This document shows positions 1 to 7,600 of a DNA stretch of 9,221 nt, piece by piece. The stretch spans positions 1-9,221 of the forward strand of contig DEQA01000255.1 in the NCBI GenBank assembly GCA_002359075.1, given 5' to 3'. This DNA comes from Planococcaceae bacterium UBA3378 (GTDB lineage Bacteria; Bacillota; Bacilli; Bacillales_A; Planococcaceae). Both the position numbers and the translations under genes were made by a program. Every line of letters starts with the position of its first letter. The first letter of the stretch is position 1. A model generated the notes under the pieces. That model was not told the origin of the DNA and made no database searches. It saw nothing but the letters and a program-made list of their open reading frames with translations.

Positions 1-2
1 AT

Positions 3-383
3 ATTGTCGCTTCGTTTGGTACAGAATCCGGACATTTACCATATACGTCCTTCATGACGAAGGCGAGCTTTATCGAAAGTGATGCTGAAACGGTAGAGAA
101 ATTTACAAGAGCCATCAAAAAAGCACAGGATTGGGTATATGAAAACAGCGCAGAAGATGTGGCAAAAGCGATCCAGCCGTTTTTTGAAGATACGGAAGTT
201 GAGTTGATTGCGACAGTGGTCGATCGTTATAAGCAGCAAGAGTCCTTTGCAAAAGACCCGATACTCGATGAAGAAGAATGGAATAACCTGCAGGATGTAA
301 TGGAAGAAGCGGGCGAATTGCCGAAACGGATGGATTATAACGAGCTTGTCGACACTTCCTTTGCTGAGAAAGTAATGAAGTAA
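3..383 (+). CDS. ABC transporter substrate-binding protein, NMT1/SsuA-like (C-terminal part)
   Basis: This reading frame is open from the left window edge, so the start codon and any lipoprotein signal lie outside. 126 residues are visible, ending in TAA. The fragment begins IVASFGTESGHLPYTSF and continues as an acidic, helical C-terminal lobe (AETVEKFTRAIKKAQDWVYE). That is typical of periplasmic-binding-protein type 2 receptors of the NMT1/THI5/SsuA/TauA group, which capture a small organic solute outside the membrane and deliver it to a permease. The ATPase gene starts 1 nt after the stop and a permease follows, which fits an importer operon. Family assignment rests mainly on this context plus the recognisable C-terminal lobe. 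The substrate (thiamine precursor, sulfonate, nitrate-like or other) cannot be told. An in-frame internal ATG at 54 is not the real start, because conserved sequence continues upstream of it. Confidence 0.75.
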   Translation: MVASFGTESGHLPYTSFMTKASFIESDAETVEKFTRAIKKAQDWVYENSAEDVAKAIQPFFEDTEVELIATVVDRYKQQESFAKDPILDEEEWNNLQDVMEEAGELPKRMDYNELVDTSFAEKVMK

Positions 384-384
384 T

Positions 385-1167
385 ATGGAATTCTTAACAG
401 TCAGCAACGTCCATCATACGTATTTTTCAAAGGAGACGGCAACGGAAGCTTTGCAAGACATCCATCTATCCATCGACGAAGGTGAATTTATTTCATTTAT
501 CGGGCCGAGTGGCTGCGGCAAAACAACATTGTTATCTATTATAGCGGGCTTGTTTCCGCCGACTGTTGGTACGGTGTGTATTGAAGGCCAGCCGATTTTA
601 GGCAGCGAGCATGTATCAATCGGTTATATGCTCCAGCAGGACTATTTGTTCCCGTGGAAAACGATTGAGGAGAATATTACGCTCGGTTTGAACATTTTAA
701 ACAAAGGTAAAGAGCGCGGAGGGGAAGTGACATCAAAGCTTCTTCATGCGGTGGGGCTGCCCAACATAGAGAAAAAGTATCCAAAAGAGCTGTCAGGCGG
801 TATGCGGCAACGGGTAGCGCTCGCAAGGACGCTGGCGGTGGATCCGACCATTCTGCTGCTGGATGAACCATTCTCCGCACTGGATTACCAGTCGAAGCTG
901 AAGCTTGAGGATCTAGTTTCCGAGACATTAAAAACATTTGGCAAAACCGCGATCCTTGTGACACATGATTTAGGAGAGGCGATTGCCATGAGTGATAGGA
1001 TTTTCCTTTTCTCTCCGCGTCCCGGAAAGCTGCATAAAACATTTAAGGTGCCGGAGGAAATCAAGACGCTGACACCGTTTGAAGCACGAAACCACCCGCT
1101 GTATTCTACTCTATTCCAAACGATTTGGAAGGAGCTTGAGAGTCTTGAATATCCAAAAACTACATGA
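385..1167 (+). CDS. ABC transporter ATP-binding protein, nitrate/sulfonate/taurine-type
   Basis: This is a 260-residue nucleotide-binding subunit that hydrolyses ATP at the inner face of the membrane to drive the partner permease. All motifs are intact: Walker A GPSGCGKTT (residues 40-48), Q-loop Q84/Q85 followed by LFPWKTIEEN, signature LSGGMRQR (136-143), Walker B ILLLDEP (156-162), D-loop SALD (164-167) and switch histidine H194 in LVTHD. The LFPW after the Q-loop and the overall length match the SsuB/TauC/ThiZ-like subfamily. The C-terminal tail (about residues 215-260) is also as expected and carries no regulatory domain. The ATG lies 1 nt after the stop of the binding-protein gene and has only a weak Shine-Dalgarno, so translation is probably coupled. 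The 3' end overlaps the permease start by 23 nt. Substrate unknown. Confidence 0.93.
   Translation: MEFLTVSNVHHTYFSKETATEALQDIHLSIDEGEFISFIGPSGCGKTTLLSIIAGLFPPTVGTVCIEGQPILGSEHVSIGYMLQQDYLFPWKTIEENITLGLNILNKGKERGGEVTSKLLHAVGLPNIEKKYPKELSGGMRQRVALARTLAVDPTILLLDEPFSALDYQSKLKLEDLVSETLKTFGKTAILVTHDLGEAIAMSDRIFLFSPRPGKLHKTFKVPEEIKTLTPFEARNHPLYSTLFQTIWKELESLEYPKTT
1127..1134 (+). promoter_or_regulatory. Ribosome binding site that sets the permease start
   Basis: GGAAGGAG lies inside the 3' end of the ATPase gene. It sits 10 nt upstream of an in-frame TTG at 1145, while the further-upstream in-frame TTG at 1079 has no such site. This favours 1145 as the translation start of the permease. Confidence 0.6.
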
Positions 1168-1939
1168 GGAATATAAAACATCGTTAATAAAAGAGAAGCG
1201 GTGGACCCGTTTTTTCCAACTGTTAATCTTACTGAGCTTTATCTCCTTATGGGAGGCAGCTTCCCGGTTTGACTGGATTGATGAGCTCATTTTCAGCTCC
1301 CCTTTAAAAATTGCTGTACTTTTTATGGAAAAGATACATGATGGCACCCTGTTAACGCATATCAGCTACACGTTATTCGAAACTGTACTGGGCTTTATAA
1401 TAGGGACATTGGCAGGAACTGTTCTTGCAGCTATTCTTTGGTGGTCGCCATTTTTATCGAGGGTGCTTGACCCTTATCTTGTAATTTTAAATGCCATGCC
1501 GAAAGTGGCACTTGGGCCGATTCTGATTGTGGTGATGGGACCTGGGATGACATCGATTATTACGATGGGGGCTATTATTTCGGTGATTATCTCGACGATC
1601 GTTATTTATACAGCGTTCAAAGGGGTAGATCCAAATTACTTGAAGGTTTTGCAGACATTCAATGCTACACGTTTTCAAATGTTCAGGGAGGCTGTTTTAC
1701 CGGCGTGTATACCAACCATTATATCGACACTGAAAGTAAATGTCGGCTTATCATGGGTAGGTGTCATTGTAGGGGAATTCCTCGTGTCTTCACAGGGTCT
1801 CGGCTATTTGATCATTTATGGCTTCCAGGTGTTTAATTTCAACCTTGTTCTTTTATCGCTTGTCATTATTGCGGTTTTTGCGACTATTATGTATCAGCTT
1901 GTGGAGCTGCTTGAGAAGGCATTACTGAAAAATGGATAA
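1145..1939 (+). CDS. ABC transporter permease, SsuC/TauC/ThiX-like
   Basis: This is a 264-residue integral membrane subunit forming the solute channel of the importer. The start is TTG at 1145, chosen for the GGAAGGAG site upstream. The longer frame from TTG 1079 would add 22 residues that overlap the ATPase gene more deeply and look unlike a permease N-terminus. After a charged N-terminus, a hydrophobic helix begins at FFQLLILLSFISLW, and about six membrane segments follow. The EAA-type cytoplasmic loop that docks on the ATPase is at about residues 182-204 (EAVLPACIPTIISTLK). It is followed by VGEFLVSSQGLGYLI, characteristic of the BPD_transp_1 nitrate/sulfonate group. It is the last gene of the operon and a terminator hairpin starts 5 nt after the stop. 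Neither flanking sequence nor this gene reveals the substrate. Confidence 0.9.
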   Translation: MNIQKLHEEYKTSLIKEKRWTRFFQLLILLSFISLWEAASRFDWIDELIFSSPLKIAVLFMEKIHDGTLLTHISYTLFETVLGFIIGTLAGTVLAAILWWSPFLSRVLDPYLVILNAMPKVALGPILIVVMGPGMTSIITMGAIISVIISTIVIYTAFKGVDPNYLKVLQTFNATRFQMFREAVLPACIPTIISTLKVNVGLSWVGVIVGEFLVSSQGLGYLIIYGFQVFNFNLVLLSLVIIAVFATIMYQLVELLEKALLKNG

Positions 1940-1943
1940 AAAA

Positions 1944-1987
1944 AGAGATGTGCAGAAAAGTAACATTTTCCGCACATCTCTCTTTTT
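1944..1987. terminator. Bidirectional intrinsic terminator
   Basis: AGAGATGTGC (1944-1953) pairs with GCACATCTCT (1972-1981). After one A.C mismatch, GAAAA (1955-1959) pairs with TTTTC (1966-1970), leaving a 6-nt loop. CTTTTT follows on the plus strand. Seven A residues (1938-1944) precede the stem, giving a T-tract for minus-strand transcripts. It ends the ABC operon and could also stop read-through from the ylaI operon. Confidence 0.88.
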
Positions 1988-2012
1988 GAAGAATAGGAAA
2001 GTATAAATTTTT

Positions 2013-2191
2013 TATCGGTGTCCAGGCATTCGCACCAGATGTTTTTTGTGCGAAAGCGAAGCGACAGCAACACGCCACTCGAGGTCGCTTCGAAAGTCTC
2101 TTCGCGTGCAAGCACGCTGTGAGCCTTCCGCAAGCAGCTGTCGCGGCTATCGGTGCGCGAATGCGCTTTTCGTAGTGACAGGAACATCTGG
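2013..2191. repeat. GC-rich palindromic repeat element in a convergent intergenic gap
   Basis: This gene-free stretch is denser in GC and CpG-like steps than its surroundings and is built of repeats. CCAGATGTT (2035-2043) is inverted as AACATCTGG (2183-2191), bracketing 157 bp. GCATTCGC (2026-2033) is inverted as GCGAATGC (2157-2164). TATCGGTG occurs twice in direct orientation (2013-2020 and 2148-2155). CGAAGCGAC (2057-2065) pairs with GTCGCTTCG (2084-2092). GCGTGC (2104-2109) pairs with GCACGC (2112-2117), and GCGC/GCGC flank GAAT (2155-2166). The set of nested stems fits a REP/MITE-like dispersed element. Copy number elsewhere in the genome cannot be seen here. Open frames crossing it look like chance. 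Confidence 0.55.
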
Positions 2192-2194
2192 CTG

Positions 2195-2398
2195 CTAAAA
2201 TTCTTCATCAATCTGTGAAGAGGTACGGTAAAACTTAAAATGGCCTGTTGCAAGGCGCTGTTCTGTTTTTTCTGCAATCCGCTCATGGCATGTATCGCAC
2301 ATATAAGTATGGATCGGGCGATTACGCAGTTTTTTAGCTAGCGGCAGATCGTCAGGTAATTGGTGGATTGCATCACAAATAACACATTTGACGCGCAT
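2195..2398 (-). CDS. ylaI: YlaI family small zinc-ribbon-like protein
   Basis: This 67-residue cytoplasmic protein starts MRVKCVICDAIHQL and contains two CxxC pairs, C5/C8 and C34/C37. They are separated by a basic, conserved middle (AKKLRNRPIHTYMC) and followed by CHERIAEKT and FKFYR. The four cysteines suggest one bound zinc ion. The sequence matches the Bacillales YlaI family (DUF2197), whose biochemical role is unknown. ATG is preceded by TAAGGAGG, which itself overlaps the stop codon of the upstream gene, so the two genes form a tight operon and are probably translationally coupled. In B. subtilis ylaI also lies upstream of ylaN in the same chromosomal neighbourhood, which supports the identification. 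Confidence 0.88.
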   Translation of the reverse strand: MRVKCVICDAIHQLPDDLPLAKKLRNRPIHTYMCDTCHERIAEKTEQRLATGHFKFYRTSSQIDEEF

Positions 2399-2404
2399 GC
2401 TCTT

Positions 2405-2412
2405 CCTCCTTA
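2405..2412 (-). promoter_or_regulatory. Ribosome binding site of ylaI overlapping the upstream stop codon
   Basis: Read on the minus strand the site is TAAGGAGG. Its TAA is the stop codon of the 166-residue gene, and the ylaI ATG follows 6 nt after the GG. A ribosome terminating on the first gene is therefore placed directly on the ylaI start. Confidence 0.8.
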
Positions 2413-2910
2413 TTGGACGCGGATCGCCAATACCCCTTTAATCGGGTTGTCAACATTGGATCCGTCCGCAAGTAAAAGGTGGACTGGTCCGCCTTCTGTA
2501 ATAGGCTTGCCATCTTGGCTGAATTTAAAGACAAGCGTTTTAGCTTCTTCTAATGGGAAGACATGCTCCTCCCCATTTTCACATTCAAATACGACTTCCC
2601 TTGCTTCCGGTTTGATTTCGGCATTTTTCAGGAATGGTCCTAACTCCATTCCGAATGTGCCCGTCATCATACCTTTACGGTCGAATTTGCGCTCGGTCTT
2701 TAATGTCGGGGGAAATACCGCGCCCTCCATAATCTCGCGTGACCAATGGGCGCCCATATCTGCTAAATATTTTTCCTCTGAATTATCAGGGGCCTTTTCT
2801 GTTAAAAAATAGGTAGTTAAGTCTAAGCGGCGGTCATCGAAAATCCAAACAGTCGGATCGAGTGTAAGTGTATATGTCACCGCACCTTTAATAGGAATAA
2901 TTGAGTTCAT
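2410..2910 (-). CDS. Conserved hypothetical protein (Bacillales), first gene of the ylaI operon
   Basis: This 166-residue soluble protein has no signal peptide or membrane segment. ATG at 2910 is preferred over a TTG three bases upstream because the GGAGG core (2918-2922) is then 7 nt away. Visible features are a beta-rich N-terminus (IIPIKGAVTYTLTLDPTVWI followed by FDDRR), a central HWSREIMEGAVFPPTLKTE segment, and a C-terminus GGPVHLLLADGSNVDNPIKG. The last segment faintly recalls the closing strand of molybdopterin-domain proteins, but no cofactor cysteine or other catalytic motif is visible. I recall similar Bacillales proteins being labelled peptidyl-prolyl isomerase in databases, but I see nothing in the sequence that supports that activity. 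It is co-transcribed with ylaI from the promoter at 2942-2970. The function is unknown. Confidence 0.8.
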   Translation of the reverse strand: MNSIIPIKGAVTYTLTLDPTVWIFDDRRLDLTTYFLTEKAPDNSEEKYLADMGAHWSREIMEGAVFPPTLKTERKFDRKGMMTGTFGMELGPFLKNAEIKPEAREVVFECENGEEHVFPLEEAKTLVFKFSQDGKPITEGGPVHLLLADGSNVDNPIKGVLAIRVQ

Positions 2911-2941
2911 CAAAACTCCTCCTTTATTAATATCCTAATAC

Positions 2942-2970
2942 AGTATACCGCCTTTTCTATGAAATAAGAA
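2942..2970 (-). promoter_or_regulatory. Putative sigma-A promoter for the hypothetical gene-ylaI operon
   Basis: On the minus strand a -10 box TATACT (2947-2942, five of six consensus bases) lies 17 nt downstream of a weak -35 TTCTTA (2970-2965). Transcription would start about 25 nt before the ATG at 2910, just upstream of the AAAGGAGGAG ribosome site. The -35 is poor, so this is tentative. Confidence 0.4.
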
Positions 2971-3007
2971 ACATTTAAATGAAATTTGACTCTCGACGGA
3001 AAGACAC

Positions 3008-3036
3008 TTGCAATTTTACTTTCGAAAAGATAAACT
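3008..3036 (+). promoter_or_regulatory. Putative sigma-A promoter for ylaN
   Basis: TTGCAA (3008-3013) and TAAACT (3031-3036) are separated by 17 nt, each with four of six consensus bases, about 45 nt upstream of the ylaN ATG. An alternative -10, TAGAAT (3046-3051), matches better but has no -35 at the right distance. It lies back to back with the minus-strand promoter in a 172-bp divergent gap. Confidence 0.3.
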
Positions 3037-3082
3037 TTATTAAGATAGAATCGAAGAAATATCAGATAATGGGGGCGTCCTC

Positions 3083-3364
3083 ATGGATACGAAATCACAA
3101 GCTTCCTTCCAGGAGAAAGCATTAGAGCTGTTACAAACAGATGCTGATAAAATTGCTCAATTGATTAAAGTTCAAATGGACAATTTAACAATGCCGCAGT
3201 GTCCTTTATATGAGGAAGTGCTGGATACACAAATGTTCGGCCTATCACGCGAAATTGATTTTGCTGTGAAGCTGGGCTTGCTTGAGCGCGAGCAGGGCAA
3301 GGAAATTCTGGATGCTTTAGAGAAAGAGTTATCCTTACTGCACGATGCTTATATAGACAAATAA
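3083..3364 (+). CDS. ylaN: YlaN, UPF0358 family iron-homeostasis protein
   Basis: This is a 93-residue, all-helical, cytoplasmic protein of the length expected for YlaN (about 91 in B. subtilis). It carries the family core CPLYEEVLDTQMFGLSRE (about residues 40-57) and an acidic helical end (LEKELSLLHDAYI). Work on B. subtilis and Staphylococcus aureus links YlaN to iron homeostasis through binding of Fe(II) and the repressor Fur, and makes it important when iron is scarce. That function is taken from the family, not visible here. ATG is preceded by GGGGG (3071-3075) 7 nt upstream. The gene is followed by its own terminator and then ftsW, the same order as in B. subtilis. Confidence 0.92.
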   Translation: MDTKSQASFQEKALELLQTDADKIAQLIKVQMDNLTMPQCPLYEEVLDTQMFGLSREIDFAVKLGLLEREQGKEILDALEKELSLLHDAYIDK

Positions 3365-3367
3365 TAG

Positions 3368-3404
3368 AAAAACTCAAACAGCTAAGTGCGTTTGAGTTTT
3401 TTTT
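3368..3404 (+). terminator. Intrinsic terminator or attenuator between ylaN and ftsW
   Basis: AAAAACTCAAAC (3368-3379) pairs with GTTTGAGTTTTT (3390-3401). Two further G-C pairs close the apex after a bulged A, and the T-run extends to 3404. The hairpin ends only about 20 nt before the ftsW ATG. Confidence 0.85.
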
Positions 3405-3423
3405 CTAAAGAAGAGGTTTTAAG

Positions 3424-4605
3424 ATGAAAAAATATTTTGCAACATATTTACGAAACTTCGACTATCTCTTATTCTTTACATATCTATTCCTATGTTTGTT
3501 TGGACTAGTGATGATTTATAGTGCAGGTATGATGGTCGGGATTATGTATGAAGATGGGACACCGGATTATTTTTACCGCAAACAGCTATTGAATCTGTTA
3601 ATCGGTGCCGTGGTGTTTTGCTTAGGGGCCTTTTTCCCGTACAAGCACTATAGCAGTAAGCCTGTAATGATGATCGGTATGTTCATCATGATCATTCTGC
3701 TCGTTTGGGTAAGGGTTAAAGGAACCGGGCTTGAAGAAACAGGATCCCAAAGCTGGATCAGGCTGTTCGGTATGTCGTTTCAGCCATCCGAGTTTGCAAA
3801 ACTATTTATTATTTTATATCTTGGCGGCTCCTTTTATAAAAAGAGTCTCAAATATTCATCGATTCAGCATGTGACACCTAATGATATTATTAATCCGATC
3901 CTTATTTGGCTGCTCATTTTAGCAGGGGTCGGAACAGAAACTGATTTAGGAGCGTTTATTATATTGTTCTCTATTGCGATATCGGTCGTATGGCTGAGCG
4001 GCATCAAAGGAAAATCGCTGGCTAAATTCTTTGTCGTACTTGGCGGAGTAGGAGGGCTTTTGTCTGCTGTATTGCTCATATTTAAGTATGACACGATCTT
4101 TAACGGAAGCCGTGCTGGGCGTCTGCAGGCATGGGCTAATCCTTTTGAATATGCAGCGGGCTCCGGCTATCAAATCATTAACGGCTATTTAGCAATTGGA
4201 CAAGGCGGCCTTGAAGGAGTAGGACTTGGCCAATCCATCCAAAAATTGGGGTATTTACCTGAGCCGCAAAATGACTTTATAATGGCTATTATTGCGGAAG
4301 AACTAGGGATCACGGGTGTGGCAATTGTCCTTGTCGGTATTGGACTTATTGTTCTGCGCTGTTTCTATATTGCAATGACCACAAAAGATCCGCTTGCACG
4401 TATGATTGCAGGAGGAATCGGCAGTTGGATTGGATTCCAGACATTTATCAATCTTGGCGGTGTATCGGGTTTAATCCCGTTAACCGGAGTAACGCTGCCT
4501 TTCATTAGCTATGGCGGTACTTCTATAATGATGCTTTCTTTAGCGATGGGTATTCTATTGAATGTTTCCATGTACTACAAGAGAGACAAGAAAAAGCTTT
4601 CATAA
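3424..4605 (+). CDS. ftsW: FtsW, septal peptidoglycan polymerase (SEDS family)
   Basis: This 393-residue multi-pass membrane protein polymerises lipid II into septal glycan strands together with a class B penicillin-binding protein at the division site. SEDS hallmarks are visible. GSQSWIRLFGMSFQPSEFAK lies at 107-126, TETDLGAFI at 171-179 and RLQAWANPFEY at 233-243. LPEPQNDFI (278-286) carries D284, the likely catalytic aspartate. EELG is at 292-295, and GVSGLIPLTGVTLPFISYGG at 346-365. Length and the short basic C-terminus (YKRDKKKLS) are normal. FtsW is chosen over the paralogue RodA because B. subtilis ftsW (ylaO) lies in exactly this place between ylaN and pycA. ATG is preceded by AGAGG 7 nt upstream. 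No promoter fits between the preceding terminator and the ATG, so transcription must come from read-through or from within ylaN. pycA follows after 14 nt. Confidence 0.95.
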   Translation: MKKYFATYLRNFDYLLFFTYLFLCLFGLVMIYSAGMMVGIMYEDGTPDYFYRKQLLNLLIGAVVFCLGAFFPYKHYSSKPVMMIGMFIMIILLVWVRVKGTGLEETGSQSWIRLFGMSFQPSEFAKLFIILYLGGSFYKKSLKYSSIQHVTPNDIINPILIWLLILAGVGTETDLGAFIILFSIAISVVWLSGIKGKSLAKFFVVLGGVGGLLSAVLLIFKYDTIFNGSRAGRLQAWANPFEYAAGSGYQIINGYLAIGQGGLEGVGLGQSIQKLGYLPEPQNDFIMAIIAEELGITGVAIVLVGIGLIVLRCFYIAMTTKDPLARMIAGGIGSWIGFQTFINLGGVSGLIPLTGVTLPFISYGGTSIMMLSLAMGILLNVSMYYKRDKKKLS

Positions 4606-4609
4606 GGGG
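4604..4609 (+). promoter_or_regulatory. Ribosome binding site of pycA overlapping the ftsW stop
   Basis: AAGGGG begins within the TAA stop of ftsW and lies 10 nt upstream of the TTG start of pycA. No in-frame ATG is available nearby, so TTG is the only start that keeps the conserved N-terminus (KKVLVANRGEIAIRIF). Confidence 0.7.
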
Positions 4610-4619
4610 TTGAGAAAAG

Positions 4620-7600
4620 TTGAAAGAAATTAAGAAGGTATTAGTAGCAAACAGAGGTGAGATTGCGATCCGTATTTTCCGGGCCTGTACAGAATTACAC
4701 CTGAGAACGGTAGCAATCTACTCACGAGAAGATAGTGGCGCTTTCCACCGCTATAAAGCGGATGAAGCGTATCTTGTAGGAGAAGGGAAAAAGCCGATTG
4801 ATGCTTACCTGGATATCGAGGGCATCCTGAATATTGCAAAGGATGCGGGTGTAGATGCTATCCATCCCGGTTATGGCTTTTTATCCGAGAACGTCGAATT
4901 CGCCCGTCGCTGTGAAGAAGAGGGCATTATCTTCATTGGACCTACTTCTGCGCACTTGGATATGTTCGGGGACAAGGTAAAGGCCCGTGAACAGGCCATT
5001 TCAGCTGATATCCCTGTCATCCCGGGAACAGATGGCCCAGTTAGCAGCCTGCAAGAGGTAGAAGCATTCGGAGAACAGCACGGCTATCCAATTATGATCA
5101 AAGCAGCCCTTGGCGGCGGTGGACGCGGCATGCGCATGGTTCAGTCAAAAGAGGAAGTGGCATCGGCTTATGAGCGTGCAAAGTCAGAGGCAAAGGCGGC
5201 ATTTGGTTCTGATGAGGTATATGTAGAAAAATGTATCGTCAAGCCAAAGCATATTGAAGTCCAAATTATTGGGGATACAGCAGGCAATATTGTGCATTTA
5301 TACGAGAGAGACTGCTCAATTCAGCGTAGACATCAAAAAGTAGTAGAAATTGCCCCATCTAATTCGATTACAAATGAGCTGCGAAATAGAATTTGTGATG
5401 CAGCTGTCAAGCTGATGAAAAACGTAGGGTATATTAATGCCGGGACAGTAGAATTTCTTGTTGCCGGGGATGATTTCTATTTCATCGAGGTAAATCCGCG
5501 TGTTCAAGTGGAACATACAATTACAGAAATGATTACGGGAGTGGATATTGTCCATGCGCAAATAAAAGTAGCAGCCGGGTATACATTACACTCGCCGGAA
5601 ATTAATATTCCTGTGCAAGATCAAATCCCGCTGTTCGGATATGCCATCCAATCTCGTGTAACAACGGAAGATCCGGAAAATGATTTTATGCCGGATACAG
5701 GTAAGCTGATGGTTTACCGCTCAAGCGGCGGCTTTGGAGTGCGGCTAGATGCGGGTAATGGTTTCCAAGGGGCTGTTGTTACCCCTTACTATGATTCATT
5801 ACTTGTGAAGATTTCAACATGGGGTATGACGTTTGATGAAGCGGCAGCCAAAATGAACCGAAATTTACGGGAATTCCGTATCCGCGGGGTAAAAACTAAT
5901 ATTCCGTTTCTGGAAAATGTAGTGCTTCATGAAAAGTTCCTTTCAGGGGCATTTGATACGAGCTTTATCGATACAACGCCGGAGCTATTTGAGTTCCGAG
6001 AGCGTAAAGACCGGGGGACAAAGCTGCTCAGCTATATCGGAAATGTGACATTAAACGGCTTCCCTGGGGTAGAAAAACGGACAAAGCCTATTTTTGTTCA
6101 ACCGGAAAAACCGAAAACTGATTTGCTGACAGCTCCTCCAGCAGGAACAAAACAGATTTTGGATGAGCGCGGGGCAGATGGATTGATCAAATGGATTAAA
6201 GAGCAGGAAGAGGTTTTATTAACGGATACAACATTCCGCGATGCCCATCAATCCCTTTTGGCAACACGTGTCCGCTCTCACGATATGTTCGAAATCGCGG
6301 ATGCGACAAGTCGTCTGATGCATAATTATTTCTCTCTTGAAATGTGGGGAGGCGCAACATTCGATGTGGCATACCGATTCTTAAAAGAAGACCCATGGGC
6401 ACGGCTTGAGAAGCTGCGCAAGCAAGTACCGAATGTGCTCTTCCAGATGTTGCTGCGCGGAGCGAATGCCGTTGGGTATACAAACTATCCGGATAACCTG
6501 ATCCGGGAATTCATCAAAGAATCTGCGGCATCAGGCATTGATGTATTCCGTATTTTTGACAGCCTTAACTGGATCAAAGGTATGGAAGTAGCGATCGATG
6601 AGGCACGGAATACAGGGAAAATTGCTGAAGCGGCGATCTGCTATACAGGTGATATTTTAGATGATTCACGAGCAAAATATACAGTGAATTATTACAAAGA
6701 CATGGCGCGTGAACTGGAAAATGCAGGGGCGCATATACTGGCCATTAAAGATATGGCAGGGCTTCTTAAGCCAGAAGCGGCATACCGCCTGATCTCGGAG
6801 CTGAAAGATGCCACAAATCTGCCGATCCACCTTCATACACATGATACGAGCGGCAATGGTATTTACTTATACGCTAAGGCAATCGAAGCGGGCGTAGATA
6901 TTATCGATACGGCGCTTGGTTCAATGGCCGGGTTGACATCACAGCCGAGTGCCAACTCCCTGTACTATGCGATGAAAGGCAGTAAGCGTAATGTCCGGGC
7001 AGACATCGAGGCATTAGAAAAGCTTTCTTACTATTGGGAAGATGTACGCAAATATTATGTCGATTTCGAAAGCGGGATGAACGCCCCACATTCAGAAATC
7101 TATGTACATGAGATGCCGGGCGGCCAGTACAGCAACCTGCAGCAACAGGCAAAAGCAGTGGGGCTTGGTGACCGGTGGGATGAAGTTAAGACAATGTATT
7201 CCCGCGTGAATATGCTGTTTGGAGACATTGTAAAGGTAACACCGTCCTCGAAAGTTGTAGGGGATATGGCGTTATTTATGGTTCAAAATGATTTGGATGA
7301 GGAAAACATTTATGAGCGCGGACTATCCGTTGATTTCCCGGAATCTGTTATTGAATTTTTCCAAGGTTATTTAGGACAACCACATGGCGGCTTCCCTGAA
7401 AAACTGCAAGAAATTGTGCTGAAAGGTAGAGAGGCCATTACAGTTCGTCCTGGAGAGCTGCTGAAGCCGGTTGATTTTGAAAAGCTGGCAGCTGAACTGG
7501 AAGAAAAGCTGGGATCCCAGCCTACAAAGCAGGATTTACTTGCTTATGCGCTTTATCCGAAAGTGTTTGAGGAATATTCCAAAACAGCGAAGCAATTTGG

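Noticed and set aside
1079..1939. Permease start at TTG 1079
   Set aside because: It lacks a ribosome site, and the extra 22 residues are unlike a permease N-terminus. TTG 1145 has GGAAGGAG at a usable distance.
1887..2111. Minus-strand frame of 74 codons over the permease end and the terminator
   Set aside because: It runs through an intrinsic terminator and antisense to the permease, with no plausible ribosome site or family similarity.
1894..2286. Open frame of about 130 codons on the minus strand across the repeat region and the end of ylaI
   Set aside because: It overlaps ylaI, the terminator and the palindromic repeat. The peptide has no recognisable family features, and the openness follows from the high GC of the repeat.
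2360..2812. Plus-strand frame of 150 codons antisense to the conserved hypothetical gene
   Set aside because: The minus-strand gene has an ideal ribosome site, operon coupling to ylaI and protein-like sequence. The antisense frame is low in structure and lacks a ribosome site.
2914..3082. Possible riboswitch or small RNA in the divergent gap upstream of ylaN
   Set aside because: Only 172 bp of AT-rich sequence with promoter-like boxes is present, and I see no conserved RNA fold.
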